A stretch of DNA of 64,000 bases from NCBI RefSeq assembly GCF_033101155.1, contig NZ_JAWMPX010000022.1:1-64000 (forward strand), read 5' to 3'. The notes beneath the pieces were generated by a model that searched no databases, was not told the DNA's origin, and worked only from the letters and a program-made list of their open reading frames with translations. The stretch comes from Tropicimonas sp033101155. Lineage in GTDB: Bacteria; Pseudomonadota; Alphaproteobacteria; Rhodobacterales; Rhodobacteraceae. The position numbers were made by a program, and so were the translations under genes. Below, in pieces: positions 35,586 through 44,455 of this stretch. Each line of letters opens with the position of its first letter. Position 1 is the first letter of the stretch.

Positions 35586-35885
35586 ATCGGTCTCCGTCTG
35601 CCAATGTCCCGACATTGCTCACTTTCGGCAGGTCAGGTCAATGACGCGGAAGGAAGGTTGCGCCGACCCCCTGAAGACCTGCGACCTGCAGGAAAATCGA
35701 GGCGGCACCCTTTCTGCGGGTTGTTACAATCGCTTGGCGCGGCCTGTCTTGCCTGTCCTCCCCGGGCACATGACGGCTATTCGCCGTGGCCAGATAGAAA
35801 CCGATTCTCTCTCGCAGCAACCGGCGCGGCGATGTCAGACGGACCGGTCGCGGGGGACATCTGTGCAGGCCAGCGATCCGGAAGG

Positions 35886-36380
35886 TCAGGGAACGAAGAG
35901 GCGGGTGCCCGGTGGTATCAAAGGCAGGATCTGCCGGAGGTGATCGCGCCGGAGCGCGATGCAGCCTTCCGTGGGGTGACGTGGCTTGCGCCAGACATGC
36001 AGGAAGATCGCCGAGCCCTTGCCGGGGCGCGCGTCCGGCCAGTTCCAATCCGTCGTGAGGACGACATCGTAGAGGTGATCCGCCCGGCGCAGTTTCTCAT
36101 GGCTCGCCGCATAGGGCGCGCGGGTGAAATGGTTATAGGCCGGATCGGTCGGATCGTCGGACCACAGGTCCCCTGGCAAGATCGGCTCAGCCCAGGGCGC
36201 GGGGGCGGGCAGACGGTCGGGGCGGTAGAGCAGGCCGGTGATCCTGTGCCAGCCGCGCGGCGTGGCGCCATCGCCTTCTCGCTTGTTACCGCTGAGGCCG
36301 CCGCGCCCGATCGCGGCAGGGTAGGTTCGCCCAAGGAAGCGCAGCCCGCGCGAGGTCAGGACAAGATCTTCCGGGCTCAC
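35886..36380 (-). CDS. L,D-transpeptidase (YkuD domain)
   Basis: 164 aa, GTG start overlapping the ribA stop as GTGA. The YkuD active-site region is IFLHVWRKPRHPTEGCIALRRD, with H128 and nucleophile C140. Such enzymes make 3-3 crosslinks or attach proteins to peptidoglycan. There is no visible signal peptide, so export or a different cytoplasmic function needs explanation. The arrangement suggests coupled translation with ribA, an odd partner. Confidence 0.88.
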   Translation of the reverse strand: MSPEDLVLTSRGLRFLGRTYPAAIGRGGLSGNKREGDGATPRGWHRITGLLYRPDRLPAPAPWAEPILPGDLWSDDPTDPAYNHFTRAPYAASHEKLRRADHLYDVVLTTDWNWPDARPGKGSAIFLHVWRKPRHPTEGCIALRRDHLRQILPLIPPGTRLFVP

Positions 36381-37459
36381 AGAAGATGTCCCGATTTCGT
36401 GGCCTTCGTCGCCAGGTAGGCTGCGTTCTCGTCGGTATGGCCGACTTTCAGCGGCACGCGTTCGGTGACGTCTATCCCTTGCGCGCGCATCATCGCGATC
36501 TTGGCCGGGTTGTTTGTCATCAGCCGGACAGCGGAGAACCCCATCTCGCGCAGCAGCGCCGCACCGATGCGGAAGTCGCGCTCGTCATCCTCGAAGCCGA
36601 GCCGGTGATTGGCTTCCACCGTGTCAAAGCCCTGGTCCTGGAGCGCATAGGCGCGCATCTTGTTGGCCAGGCCGATCCCGCGCCCTTCCTGGTTGAGATA
36701 GAGCAGGATACCGCTGCCTTCCTCGCCCATCGCAGCAAGCGCGCCACGCAGCTGGGGGCCGCAATCGCATTTCAACGAGCCGAGCAGGTCGCCGGTGAAA
36801 CAGGCCGAATGCAGTCGCGCAAGCACCGGGGCATGGCGATCCGGCTGGCCGATTTCGACCGCGTAATGCTCCTCGCCGCCGTCATCCGGGCGGAAGATAT
36901 GCAGCCGCCCGGCCCGTGCGAGCGCCATGGGCAAACGCGCCGAGACCACCTCGTCATATTGCGCGCCACCTTCCGGCGGAAGGTCCGTGGCGAGATCCAG
37001 GACCGTTAGATTCTCGTCTCGCGCGCGCTCCGGCCCGGCGCAGGGGCGCACCAGCACGGCGGGCAGAAGCCGCGCCTCCTTGGCCAGCGCGATGCCGGCG
37101 CGGTGCAGCGCCGCGCTGCCGTCCCGCTCAGTCCGGAACGGACCTTTCATGGGGGCGGAGAGATCGTCGGCCGGATCCGCAACGGCTTGCGCCCAGTCAA
37201 GGGAGACGTCTGAGGGCAGGGCAATCCGGGCCAGATCGCCGTCATAGGCACGCGCCTTCAGCGTCTCCGCCCGGCGCGCCGTGACCGCGAGGACGGCTGT
37301 TCCGCCGGTCGCCATGCCGTCGAAACGCGCCCTGCCCAGAGTTTCGATGGCGACAACGAGGGCCGCATCCGATCCGGCCGTGAGGCAAACCGGCAAGCCC
37401 ATGCGCAGGTCGGCCCGCGCGCGGGCGCGGCGTTCGGCGGGGCTGGGAGATAGCGTCAT
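36377..37459 (-). CDS. ribA: GTP cyclohydrolase II
   Basis: Opens the GTP imidazole ring in the first step of riboflavin synthesis. 360 aa. The C-terminal ~200 residues are the catalytic domain: zinc ligands C220, C231 and C233 (SACFTGDLLGSLKCDCG), then GRGIGLANKMRAYALQDQGFDTVEAN. The N-terminal ~150 residues look like a degenerate DHBP-synthase (RibB) domain lacking clear catalytic motifs. The start is ATG of MTLSPSPAERR. Confidence 0.93.
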   Translation of the reverse strand: MTLSPSPAERRARARADLRMGLPVCLTAGSDAALVVAIETLGRARFDGMATGGTAVLAVTARRAETLKARAYDGDLARIALPSDVSLDWAQAVADPADDLSAPMKGPFRTERDGSAALHRAGIALAKEARLLPAVLVRPCAGPERARDENLTVLDLATDLPPEGGAQYDEVVSARLPMALARAGRLHIFRPDDGGEEHYAVEIGQPDRHAPVLARLHSACFTGDLLGSLKCDCGPQLRGALAAMGEEGSGILLYLNQEGRGIGLANKMRAYALQDQGFDTVEANHRLGFEDDERDFRIGAALLREMGFSAVRLMTNNPAKIAMMRAQGIDVTERVPLKVGHTDENAAYLATKATKSGHLL

Positions 37460-37623
37460 GGGGGTTCCGATCCTTGGCGGCGGAGCGATACCATGTAACA
37501 AATCATACCGGAAGTTGAAACAAACCCCGCAATCGGCACACATCGGCGTGAAGGGATTGCAGCAATCCTTGTCGAAACCGTGTGTCGCCCGCATTTCGGC
37601 TGAAGAAATGAAGAGGAAATCGC

Positions 37624-38310
37624 ATGGCAAATCTGAAGAAGATCCTGCTCGTCGATGACGACGAGGACCTGCGCGAGGCGCTGAGCGAGCAGCTCGTGAT
37701 GACCGAGGATTTCGATGTTTTCGAAGCCGGCAATGGTCAGGAAGCGATGGAGAAGGCGCGCGCCGGACTCTATGATCTCGTGATCCTGGATGTCGGCCTG
37801 CCGGATACCGACGGACGCGAGCTGTGTCGACTGATGCGCAAGCAGGGTGTGAAATGCCCGGTGCTGATGCTGACGGCGCATGACAGCGATGCCGACACGA
37901 TTCTCGGACTGGATGCCGGTGCCAATGACTATGTCACCAAGCCGTTCAAATTCCCCGTTCTTCTGGCCCGAATCCGCGCCCAGCTGCGCCAGCACGAACA
38001 GTCCGAAGACGCCATCTTCCAGCTTGGCCCCTACACGTTCAAGCCGGCGATGAAGATGCTGATCACCGAGGAAGACCGCAAGATCCGGTTGACGGAAAAG
38101 GAAACCAACATCCTGAAATTCCTCTACCGGGCGACCGAAGGTGTCGTGGCACGCGACGTGCTGCTGCACGAGGTTTGGGGCTACAATGCCGGCGTGACGA
38201 CCCACACGCTGGAGACGCATATCTATCGACTGCGGCAGAAGATCGAGCCCGACCCTTCCAATGCCAGCCTGCTGGTGACGGAGTCCGGCGGATATCGGCT
38301 CGTTGCATGA
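37624..38310 (+). CDS. cenR: OmpR-family response regulator, CenR-like
   Basis: 228 aa. The receiver domain has acidic pocket DDDED (11-15), phosphoacceptor D56 (LVILDVGLPDTDG), T84 and K106 (NDYVTKPFK). The winged-helix output domain begins near residue 130 (IRLTEKETNILKFLYRATEGVV) and ends ETHIYRLRQKIEPDPSNASLLVTESGGYRLVA. No histidine kinase is nearby. The sequence closely resembles the orphan envelope regulator CenR of Caulobacter and Rhodobacter, which is essential there; the name is from remembered similarity. It is divergent from ribA. Confidence 0.85.
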   Translation: MANLKKILLVDDDEDLREALSEQLVMTEDFDVFEAGNGQEAMEKARAGLYDLVILDVGLPDTDGRELCRLMRKQGVKCPVLMLTAHDSDADTILGLDAGANDYVTKPFKFPVLLARIRAQLRQHEQSEDAIFQLGPYTFKPAMKMLITEEDRKIRLTEKETNILKFLYRATEGVVARDVLLHEVWGYNAGVTTHTLETHIYRLRQKIEPDPSNASLLVTESGGYRLVA

Positions 38311-38344
38311 AAATGATCGAAGCAGCCTGACCTTAAGGAATGTA

Positions 38345-38442
38345 TTAACCATTGCTGGGTAACAATCCCCTTGTCGCGTCGGGGTTATGGCGTGGCAACC
38401 TCCCTGTTGGACTGGCCCGGGCTTCGCGCCCGGGCTTTTTTT
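38345..38442 (+). ncRNA. Candidate small RNA or 3' UTR-derived RNA with terminator
   Basis: Downstream of the cenR-like stop lies a block with a TTAACCAT box (38345-38352) and three stem-loops. Stem 1 pairs CCCC 38367-38370 with GGGG 38381-38384. A small hairpin CAAC-CTCCCT-GTTG (38396-38409) presents an anti-Shine-Dalgarno loop. A strong terminator (GCCCGGGC, TTCGC loop, then seven T, 38415-38442) closes it. The layout resembles Rhodobacteraceae sRNAs with CU-rich loops. Its independence from the cenR transcript is not established. Confidence 0.5.
38415..38442 (+). terminator. Strong terminator after the cenR-like gene
   Basis: Eight GC-rich base pairs with a 5-nt loop are followed by seven T residues. 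It could end either the regulator mRNA or the candidate small RNA. Confidence 0.9.
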
Positions 38443-38557
38443 ATGCGTCGCGTCAAGGAAAGATGGCGCGCCCGCCTGGGGCGAAAAGCGCAATCGAAGC
38501 GGACAGCCGCACCGTCCGCATCACGGATGGGAACCCGAAAGGTGCCGTCGTCGTCCG

Positions 38558-39733
38558 TCAGACCCGTTCGAAGGCGACCGCGATCCCCTGACCGCCGCCG
38601 ATGCACATGGTGACCAGCGCCTTCGACCCGCCTGTCCGCTCCAACTCATGCAGCGCCTTGATGGCAATGATCGCGCCGCTGGCGCCGACCGGGTGGCCGA
38701 GCGCGATCGCACCGCCATTCGGGTTCACCCTGACTGGGTCCAACCCGAGCGCGCGGTTGACCGCGATGGCCTGGGCGGCGAAGGCCTCGTTGCTCTCGAC
38801 CACATCGAAATCGGAGACGGACAACCCGGTTCGGGCGCAGAGCTTTTCGACCGCCGGCACCGGGCCGATGCCCATCACATCCGGGCGGACACCGGCGACG
38901 GCATGGCCGAGGATGCGTGCGCGCGGGGTGAGGCCCGCGGCCTGTGCCGTGTCCGCGCGCGCGAGCACAAGGGCCGCGGCGCCGTCATTGATGCCCGAGG
39001 CGTTGCCGGCGGTGACCGTGCCGCCTTTCTGGAAGGCCGGGCGCAGGCTGGCGAGTTTTTCCAGCGAGGTGGATTTCGGGTGCTCGTCGCGGGTGAAGGG
39101 GACCATGTCACGCTTGATCTTCACGTCGACCGGGACGATTTCGCGGTCGAAAAACCCGGCTTCGATAGCGCGGGCGGCCCGCTCCTGGCTCTCCAGCGCG
39201 AACGCATCCTGGTCTTCGCGGCTCACGCCATGTTCAGCGGCAACATTCTCCGCCGTCACGCCCATATGGCCGGTCCCGAAAGGACAGTTTAGCGCCCCGA
39301 GCATCATGTCCTGGCCGACAACATCGCCCATTTTCGCGCCCCAGCGGGCCTGCGGCACGATGTAGGGCGAGCGCGACATGCATTCGGCGCCGCCGGCCAG
39401 CGCAAAATCGGCATCCCCCAGTGACAGAGCCTGCGCGGCCGAGACAATCGCCTGAAGGCCGGAACCGCAGAGCCGGTTGACGTTCATCGCCGGCACTGTC
39501 TCCGGAATACCCGCCTCCATAGCCGCAACGCGGGAGAGATACATGTCGCGCGGCTCGGTGTTGATGATGTGGCCATAGACCACGGTGCCGATCTGCTCCG
39601 GCGCCACGGCGCTGTCGTCCAGCGCGGCCCGCGCGACTGCGGCGCCGAGCGCGATGGGGGTGGTTCCGGCGAATGCACCGCCAAAGGTGCCGATGGCGGT
39701 GCGCTTGCCGCCGAGAATGACGATATCCTGCAT
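38558..39733 (-). CDS. bktB: Beta-ketothiolase (BktB-type acetyl-CoA acyltransferase)
   Basis: 391 aa. Condenses or cleaves short acyl-CoA chains, for polyhydroxyalkanoate precursors or degradation. Catalytic residues are C89 in NRLCGSGLQAI, the histidine of GHPVGASGA and the cysteine of CIGGGQG. The YGHIINTEPRDMYLSRVAAM stretch is characteristic of BktB rather than PhaA, so a broader chain-length range is likely. A MarR regulator gene is upstream on the same strand. Confidence 0.9.
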   Translation of the reverse strand: MQDIVILGGKRTAIGTFGGAFAGTTPIALGAAVARAALDDSAVAPEQIGTVVYGHIINTEPRDMYLSRVAAMEAGIPETVPAMNVNRLCGSGLQAIVSAAQALSLGDADFALAGGAECMSRSPYIVPQARWGAKMGDVVGQDMMLGALNCPFGTGHMGVTAENVAAEHGVSREDQDAFALESQERAARAIEAGFFDREIVPVDVKIKRDMVPFTRDEHPKSTSLEKLASLRPAFQKGGTVTAGNASGINDGAAALVLARADTAQAAGLTPRARILGHAVAGVRPDVMGIGPVPAVEKLCARTGLSVSDFDVVESNEAFAAQAIAVNRALGLDPVRVNPNGGAIALGHPVGASGAIIAIKALHELERTGGSKALVTMCIGGGQGIAVAFERV

Positions 39734-39808
39734 CTGTTCCTCCGAGGTCCCGTTGGCCTTTGTCCTAGCAGAGCATGGCCGGGGCCGCGCGGCAAACGTG
39801 GCGTCGGT

Positions 39809-40240
39809 TCAAGCGTCCGCCGCTTTTCCGAGCCGCTCGACGGCTGCAAAGGTCTCCTCGCCGTCGGATCCGAGGCGCGCCAGCAGCTCGGTTTGGTAGG
39901 CATTGGCCACCCCTTCGAGTTCCAGCATCATCGCTTCGCCCAACGCGGTCAGGGAGAGCTTGACCAGCCGCCCGTCCACCGGGTGCTCCTCCTTTGTCAG
40001 CAGCCCGTCCTTTTCCAGCCGGGTCGCGGCGCGGGAGACGCGGCTCTTGTCCATGTCGACCCGCTGGTGGATTTCGCCGACACTGGCCGGTCCGGAGGCG
40101 GAGAGATGCGCCACCACGCGCCACTCGGCGCGCGAGATGCCGAAGCGTTCGCTGTAGTGGTTGGAAAATTCGCGGCTGACCTTTCCGGCGAGCACGGCGA
40201 GACGGTAGGGGATGAAGCTGTCGAGGTCGAAATCGCTCAC
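39809..40240 (-). CDS. MarR family transcriptional regulator
   Basis: 143 aa. Winged helix with recognition segment VGEIHQRVDMDKSRVSRAATRLEKDGLL and wing EEHPVDGRLVKLSLT. N- and C-terminal helices would make the dimer interface. Its closest neighbours are bktB downstream and, 1.2 kb away, hmgA, whose promoter carries a palindrome typical of MarR targets. Regulation of hmgA is a hypothesis. The promoter region has ACGATATCGT at 40285-40294. Confidence 0.88.
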   Translation of the reverse strand: MSDFDLDSFIPYRLAVLAGKVSREFSNHYSERFGISRAEWRVVAHLSASGPASVGEIHQRVDMDKSRVSRAATRLEKDGLLTKEEHPVDGRLVKLSLTALGEAMMLELEGVANAYQTELLARLGSDGEETFAAVERLGKAADA

Positions 40241-40461
40241 GTGGGGAGGCCTTTTTCCTGCTCGCCTATTGCTTGCTCACCGGCACGATATCGTCAAGTC
40301 GGGATAGGTTCGGACACAGGCCTGCGTATGATTTTGGCACCATCCTGGAGAGGCTCCAACCTGAGACCCTCATGACGGCCAGGCCACCCAATCGGAAGAC
40401 GGGATGGCGCGTCAAGGAGAGTGCGCTTGACCGAGTCTGAATGCCGCTGCGAAGGGATAGC

Positions 40462-41298
40462 TCAGGGCATCTCGGGTGCGATCATGTGCAACGCACGGAT
40501 CGCCTGGCCCGGCTTGCCAACCAGGGTTTCCTGATAGATGCGCTGCATCGCGCCGTTGCGATAGAGTGTCGACAGGATCGCATCGATCAGGAGGCGGAAA
40601 TCCGTGTCGCCGCGGGTCATGGCGAGCCCTTGTTTCTCGATGCTCAGCAGTTGATCGGTGATCCGGAGGTCGCTTCCCAGATCCTTCGTCATCATCTGGT
40701 ACGCAAGGATGGACTGGTCACCGAAATAGGCATCGATTTCGCCGGCGCTCAGGGCGTCAACACCCTCATCGTGGCTTTCAAACGGAACTTGTTCGGCGGT
40801 GATCCCGGCTTTCTTGATGGACGCCTCAAGCGCCTTTTGAGTGGTCGTACCGACGCGCACACCGATCCGCTTTCCGTCCAGCGCGGCGAAGGCCGGCTTG
40901 CCATTGCGCGGCAACAGCACGACCGCGCCATCGACAAAGGTCGGGATAGAAAAATCGACAATGTTGCGGCGTTCCAGCGTGATCGTCGAGGCGCCGCAGA
41001 GCAGATCGATCTCGCCCGAGGCGATCTTGTCGAACCGGTCCAGGGCGCTGACCTGGTGGAAGCTGACCGCGAGGTCTTCCATGTCGAGGCTGTTGGCCAC
41101 GGCTTGCGCGACGCCAACGCAGAGCAGGGCCGAATAGCCGGCCGCGTTGCCTTCCTCGTTGGCATAGGAAATCGGAGCGGCATCGGTGCGATAGCCGAGC
41201 TTCAATTCGCCTGTCTCGCGGATGCGTTCAATGGTCTGGGCGGAGGTCTGGCTCGCCACGCCGAGGGCGAGGGTCAGGAAGAGTGTGAGGACGCGCAT
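40462..41298 (-). CDS. Periplasmic amino-acid-type solute-binding protein
   Basis: 278 aa. Signal peptide MRVLTLFLTLALGVASQTSAQ and a bacterial extracellular solute-binding family 3 fold: TIERIRETGELKLGYRTDAAPISYANEEGNAAGYS, SGEIDLLCGASTITLERR, and LDGKRIGVRVGTTTQKALE. Such proteins feed polar amino acids to ABC importers. No permease or ATPase gene is adjacent, so it is an orphan or works with a distant transporter. It is divergent from hmgA. Confidence 0.88.
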   Translation of the reverse strand: MRVLTLFLTLALGVASQTSAQTIERIRETGELKLGYRTDAAPISYANEEGNAAGYSALLCVGVAQAVANSLDMEDLAVSFHQVSALDRFDKIASGEIDLLCGASTITLERRNIVDFSIPTFVDGAVVLLPRNGKPAFAALDGKRIGVRVGTTTQKALEASIKKAGITAEQVPFESHDEGVDALSAGEIDAYFGDQSILAYQMMTKDLGSDLRITDQLLSIEKQGLAMTRGDTDFRLLIDAILSTLYRNGAMQRIYQETLVGKPGQAIRALHMIAPEMP

Positions 41299-41410
41299 GG
41301 GCTCGATCTGCCTTGGTGATTTGCTGTTGGCCGCAGAGTAACGGTGCCCCGGGGAGAGCACCACACAAATCCCCGGCATCGCACCGGCCCGGCGGGATGG
41401 CGCCCGGGGC

Positions 41411-41439
41411 TTGACATCGTTGCGAGTGCAACGATATTT
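41411..41439 (+). promoter_or_regulatory. hmgA promoter with embedded palindromic operator
   Basis: A consensus TTGACA (-35) and ATATTT (-10) are 17 bp apart. The spacer contains the perfect palindrome ATCGTTGC-GAGT-GCAACGAT (41416-41435). Repressor binding there would block RNA polymerase. Confidence 0.8.
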
Positions 41440-41488
41440 GGTGCCGGCGGCGCGAGATGCGAACAGGCGCCGAGAGGAGGACACTCGA

Positions 41489-42850
41489 ATGACCCGACAT
41501 GAGCTGCCCGAGGGCATGATCCGAGCCGCTTGCCAAGCTGGCCCCCACGCGGGCTACATGCCCGGTTTCGGCAACGATTTCGAGACCGAGGCGCTGCCCG
41601 GCGCGCTGCCGCAAGGCATGAACAGCCCGCAGAAATGCAATTATGGTCTCTATGGAGAGCAGCTCACCGGCACCGCCTTCACCGCGCCGCAGCACCAGAA
41701 CGAGCGCACCTGGTGTTACCGGATCCGGCCCTCGGTCAAGCATTCGAGCCGGTATGAACGGATCGAGCTTCCCTACTGGAAGTCGGCGCCGAACGTGGTC
41801 GAGGACGTGCTCTCTCTCGGGCAATATCGCTGGGATCCGGTGCCGCATTCCGACGCGCCGCTCACCTGGATCACCGGCATGCGGACGATGACGACGGCCG
41901 GGGATGTGAACACGCAGGTCGGCATGGCGACCCATGTCTATCTCGTCAACGAGTCGATGGTGGACGACTACTTTTTCTCCGCCGACAGCGAGCTGCTGAT
42001 CGTGCCGCAGGAAGGCCGGCTGCGCTTTGCCACCGAGCTTGGCATCATCGACCTCGCGCCACAGGAAATCGCCATCATCCCTCGCGGGCTGCTCTACCGG
42101 GTCGAGGTGCTGGACGGTCCGGCCCGTGGCTTTGTCTGCGAGAATTACGGCCAGAAATTCGAGTTGCCGGGGCGCGGACCCATCGGCGCCAACTGCATGG
42201 CGAACCGCCGCGATTTCAAATCCCCCGTCGCCGCCTTCGAGGATCGCGAGACGCCGTCCACGGTCACGATCAAATGGTGCGGCCAGTTCCATCGTTGCGA
42301 AATCGGCCATTCGCCGCTGGATGTCGTTGCCTGGCACGGCAATTACGCGCCGGTGAAATACGACCTGCGCACCTATTGCCCGGTCGGCGCGATCCTGTTC
42401 GATCATCCCGACCCGTCGATCTTCACGGTGCTCACCGCACCCTCCGGCGTGCCCGGCACCGCCAATATCGACTTCGTGCTGTTCCGCGAGCGCTGGATGG
42501 TGATGGAGGATACGTTCCGCCCGCCCTGGTACCACAAGAACATCATGTCCGAGCTGATGGGCAATATCTACGGCCAGTATGACGCCAAACCGGAAGGTTT
42601 CGTGCCTGGCGGCGTATCGCTCCACAACATGATGATCCCGCATGGGCCGGACAAGAACGCGTTCGAGGGCGCGTCGAATGCGGATCTGAAGCCGGAAAAA
42701 CTCGACAACACGATGTCCTTCATGTTCGAGACCCGCTTCCCCCAACACCTCACGGAATTCGCCGGCAAGGAAGCGCCGCTTCAGGACGACTACATCGATT
42801 GCTGGGCGGATCTGGAGAAGAAGTTCGACGGGACGCCGGGAAAGAAATAG
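41489..42850 (+). CDS. hmgA: Homogentisate 1,2-dioxygenase
   Basis: Opens the ring of homogentisate in tyrosine/phenylalanine catabolism with a mononuclear iron. 453 aa from the ATG of MTRHELPEGMIRAA, after a GGAGG ribosome site. Recognisable segments are MPGFGNDFETEALPGALP, the iron-ligand regions VVAWHGNYAPVKYDL and PPWYHKNIMSELMGNIYG, and SLHNMMIPHGPD. The other pathway genes (fumarylacetoacetase, isomerase) are not in the window, unless immediately beyond other genes. Confidence 0.97.
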   Translation: MTRHELPEGMIRAACQAGPHAGYMPGFGNDFETEALPGALPQGMNSPQKCNYGLYGEQLTGTAFTAPQHQNERTWCYRIRPSVKHSSRYERIELPYWKSAPNVVEDVLSLGQYRWDPVPHSDAPLTWITGMRTMTTAGDVNTQVGMATHVYLVNESMVDDYFFSADSELLIVPQEGRLRFATELGIIDLAPQEIAIIPRGLLYRVEVLDGPARGFVCENYGQKFELPGRGPIGANCMANRRDFKSPVAAFEDRETPSTVTIKWCGQFHRCEIGHSPLDVVAWHGNYAPVKYDLRTYCPVGAILFDHPDPSIFTVLTAPSGVPGTANIDFVLFRERWMVMEDTFRPPWYHKNIMSELMGNIYGQYDAKPEGFVPGGVSLHNMMIPHGPDKNAFEGASNADLKPEKLDNTMSFMFETRFPQHLTEFAGKEAPLQDDYIDCWADLEKKFDGTPGKK

Positions 42851-42874
42851 CGGAGGCACCCGATCATCAGCTCC

Positions 42875-42895
42875 CGCCCGGCCTCATGCCGGGCG
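42875..42895 (+). terminator. Possible hairpin after hmgA
   Basis: Eight base pairs CGCCCGGC with a 5-nt loop, between the convergent hmgA and degP-like genes. There is no U-tract, so terminator function is uncertain. Confidence 0.3.
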
Positions 42896-42932
42896 AGGGC
42901 GCGCACTGCCCGGCATGCAGTCGAGGGCCGCC

Positions 42933-44315
42933 TCAGTTCCGGACCCTTAGGCGCAACAGCCGGCCCGAGCGCGCCAGTTGCATGTCCCAGGCCCGCGCGC
43001 CGCGATCTATCATGGCCTTGAATTGCACGGAGTCCGTGATGTCCTGGCCATTGAGACGGACGACGATATCGCCCGTCCGGAGCCCGAGCCGCGCCGACGC
43101 CCCGCCCGCGCGCAGCACGATCAGGCCGGAAGCGCCAACCGACAGGTCCAGCTGGTCGATCAGTTGCGGGGTGATGTCGGCCACGATCAGCCCGGCGAGC
43201 GGCGAACGGCCCTCGATCCGGACCGGCTCGGCCTCGTCGCCCGGCGCTTCGGACAGTGCGACCGAAACCGTTTCGCTCTTGCCGTCACGCAGCAGCTCGA
43301 TGGTCGCCACGGCCCCGGCTCCCAATGTCAGCAGGCGGTATTCCAGTGCGTCCCCGGCATGCACCGGAAGGCCGTCCACTGACAGGATCACGTCGCCGGC
43401 TTGTAGCCCGGCCGCGGCAAAGGGGCTTTCGGGATGCATCTCGCTCACAAGCACACCGGCGGGCACCGCCTGTCCGAGCGCCTGCGCCAACCCGGCATCA
43501 ACTTGCTGCACCGAAATCCCCGACCAGACACGCGCGAAGCTGTCCCGCCCGGCCTTGGCCTGCTCGACATATTGCGCCACCAGATTGGCGGGGATGGCGA
43601 AGCCGATCCCGTTCGACCCGCCGGAGCGGGTCAGGATCGAGGTGTTCAGCCCGAGCAGTTGCCCGGACATATCGACCAGCGCGCCGCCGGAATTGCCGGG
43701 GTTGATCGGCGCATCGGTCTGGATGAAGTACCCCGAACGTTGCCGGGTGGCCGCCCCGGTGCGGGCGGTCGCCGAGACGATGCCGGAGGAGACCGTCTGC
43801 CCGACCCCGAACGGGTTGCCGATGGCGAGCACGAGATCGCCGACCTCGGCGGCCTCGGAATCGGCAAAGGCAAGCGCGGGCAGGTCCTCGGCCTGGTCAA
43901 GACGGATGACGGCGATATCGGCCTCGCGATCGCTGAGCAGCACCTCGCCGTCAAACTCGCGCCGGTCCGCGAGCACGACGCGGATATCCGTCGCTTCCTG
44001 CACGACATGGTAGTTGGAGACGACGATACCGGCGGGATCGACGATGACGCCGGAGCCGAGCGAGTTCTCGACCCTTGGCATGGTCTGCCCGAACCCTTCG
44101 AAGAATTGCGAGAAGAACGGGTCGTTGGCGAAGGGGCTGGCATGGCGTTCGGTGACCCAGCTCGCGTAGATATTGACCACGGCTGGCGCGCTCTGGCGCA
44201 CGACCGGGGCGTAAGACAGCTTGATCTCGGTGTCGCTGGCGGGAACCTGTTGTGCCGGGGTGGGACCGGTCAGGGCAAGGCTCGCGCAGAGCGAGAGAAG
44301 AACGAAAGCGCGCAT
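42933..44315 (-). CDS. DegP/HtrA family serine protease (Do-like)
   Basis: 460 aa. Signal peptide MRAFVLLSLCASLALTGPTPAQ and periplasmic location. The protease domain holds the triad H103 (SNYHVV), D133 (EADIAVI) and S209 (NPGNSGGALV). Two C-terminal PDZ domains lie about residues 260-350 and 365-455. It acts as a protease/chaperone for misfolded envelope proteins. It is somewhat shorter than E. coli DegP. It is divergent from pmbA. Confidence 0.93.
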   Translation of the reverse strand: MRAFVLLSLCASLALTGPTPAQQVPASDTEIKLSYAPVVRQSAPAVVNIYASWVTERHASPFANDPFFSQFFEGFGQTMPRVENSLGSGVIVDPAGIVVSNYHVVQEATDIRVVLADRREFDGEVLLSDREADIAVIRLDQAEDLPALAFADSEAAEVGDLVLAIGNPFGVGQTVSSGIVSATARTGAATRQRSGYFIQTDAPINPGNSGGALVDMSGQLLGLNTSILTRSGGSNGIGFAIPANLVAQYVEQAKAGRDSFARVWSGISVQQVDAGLAQALGQAVPAGVLVSEMHPESPFAAAGLQAGDVILSVDGLPVHAGDALEYRLLTLGAGAVATIELLRDGKSETVSVALSEAPGDEAEPVRIEGRSPLAGLIVADITPQLIDQLDLSVGASGLIVLRAGGASARLGLRTGDIVVRLNGQDITDSVQFKAMIDRGARAWDMQLARSGRLLRLRVRN

Positions 44316-44455
44316 GAAACGGGCTCCTCTTTCGGGCTTCGGACAATGCGATCAGATATGCGCGCGGGCGGGGGATCTTCAAGAGGTCTCGGCGCTTGCA
44401 CCGCCGGACAATCCGCCCTAGCTGCATTGGGATGGACAAGCAGATGAGGCAAGAG

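Noticed and set aside
38333..38348. Full CtrA site (TTAA-N7-TTAA) before the candidate sRNA
   Set aside because: The two TTAA elements are separated by eight, not seven, bases; only the TTAACCAT half-site is claimed.
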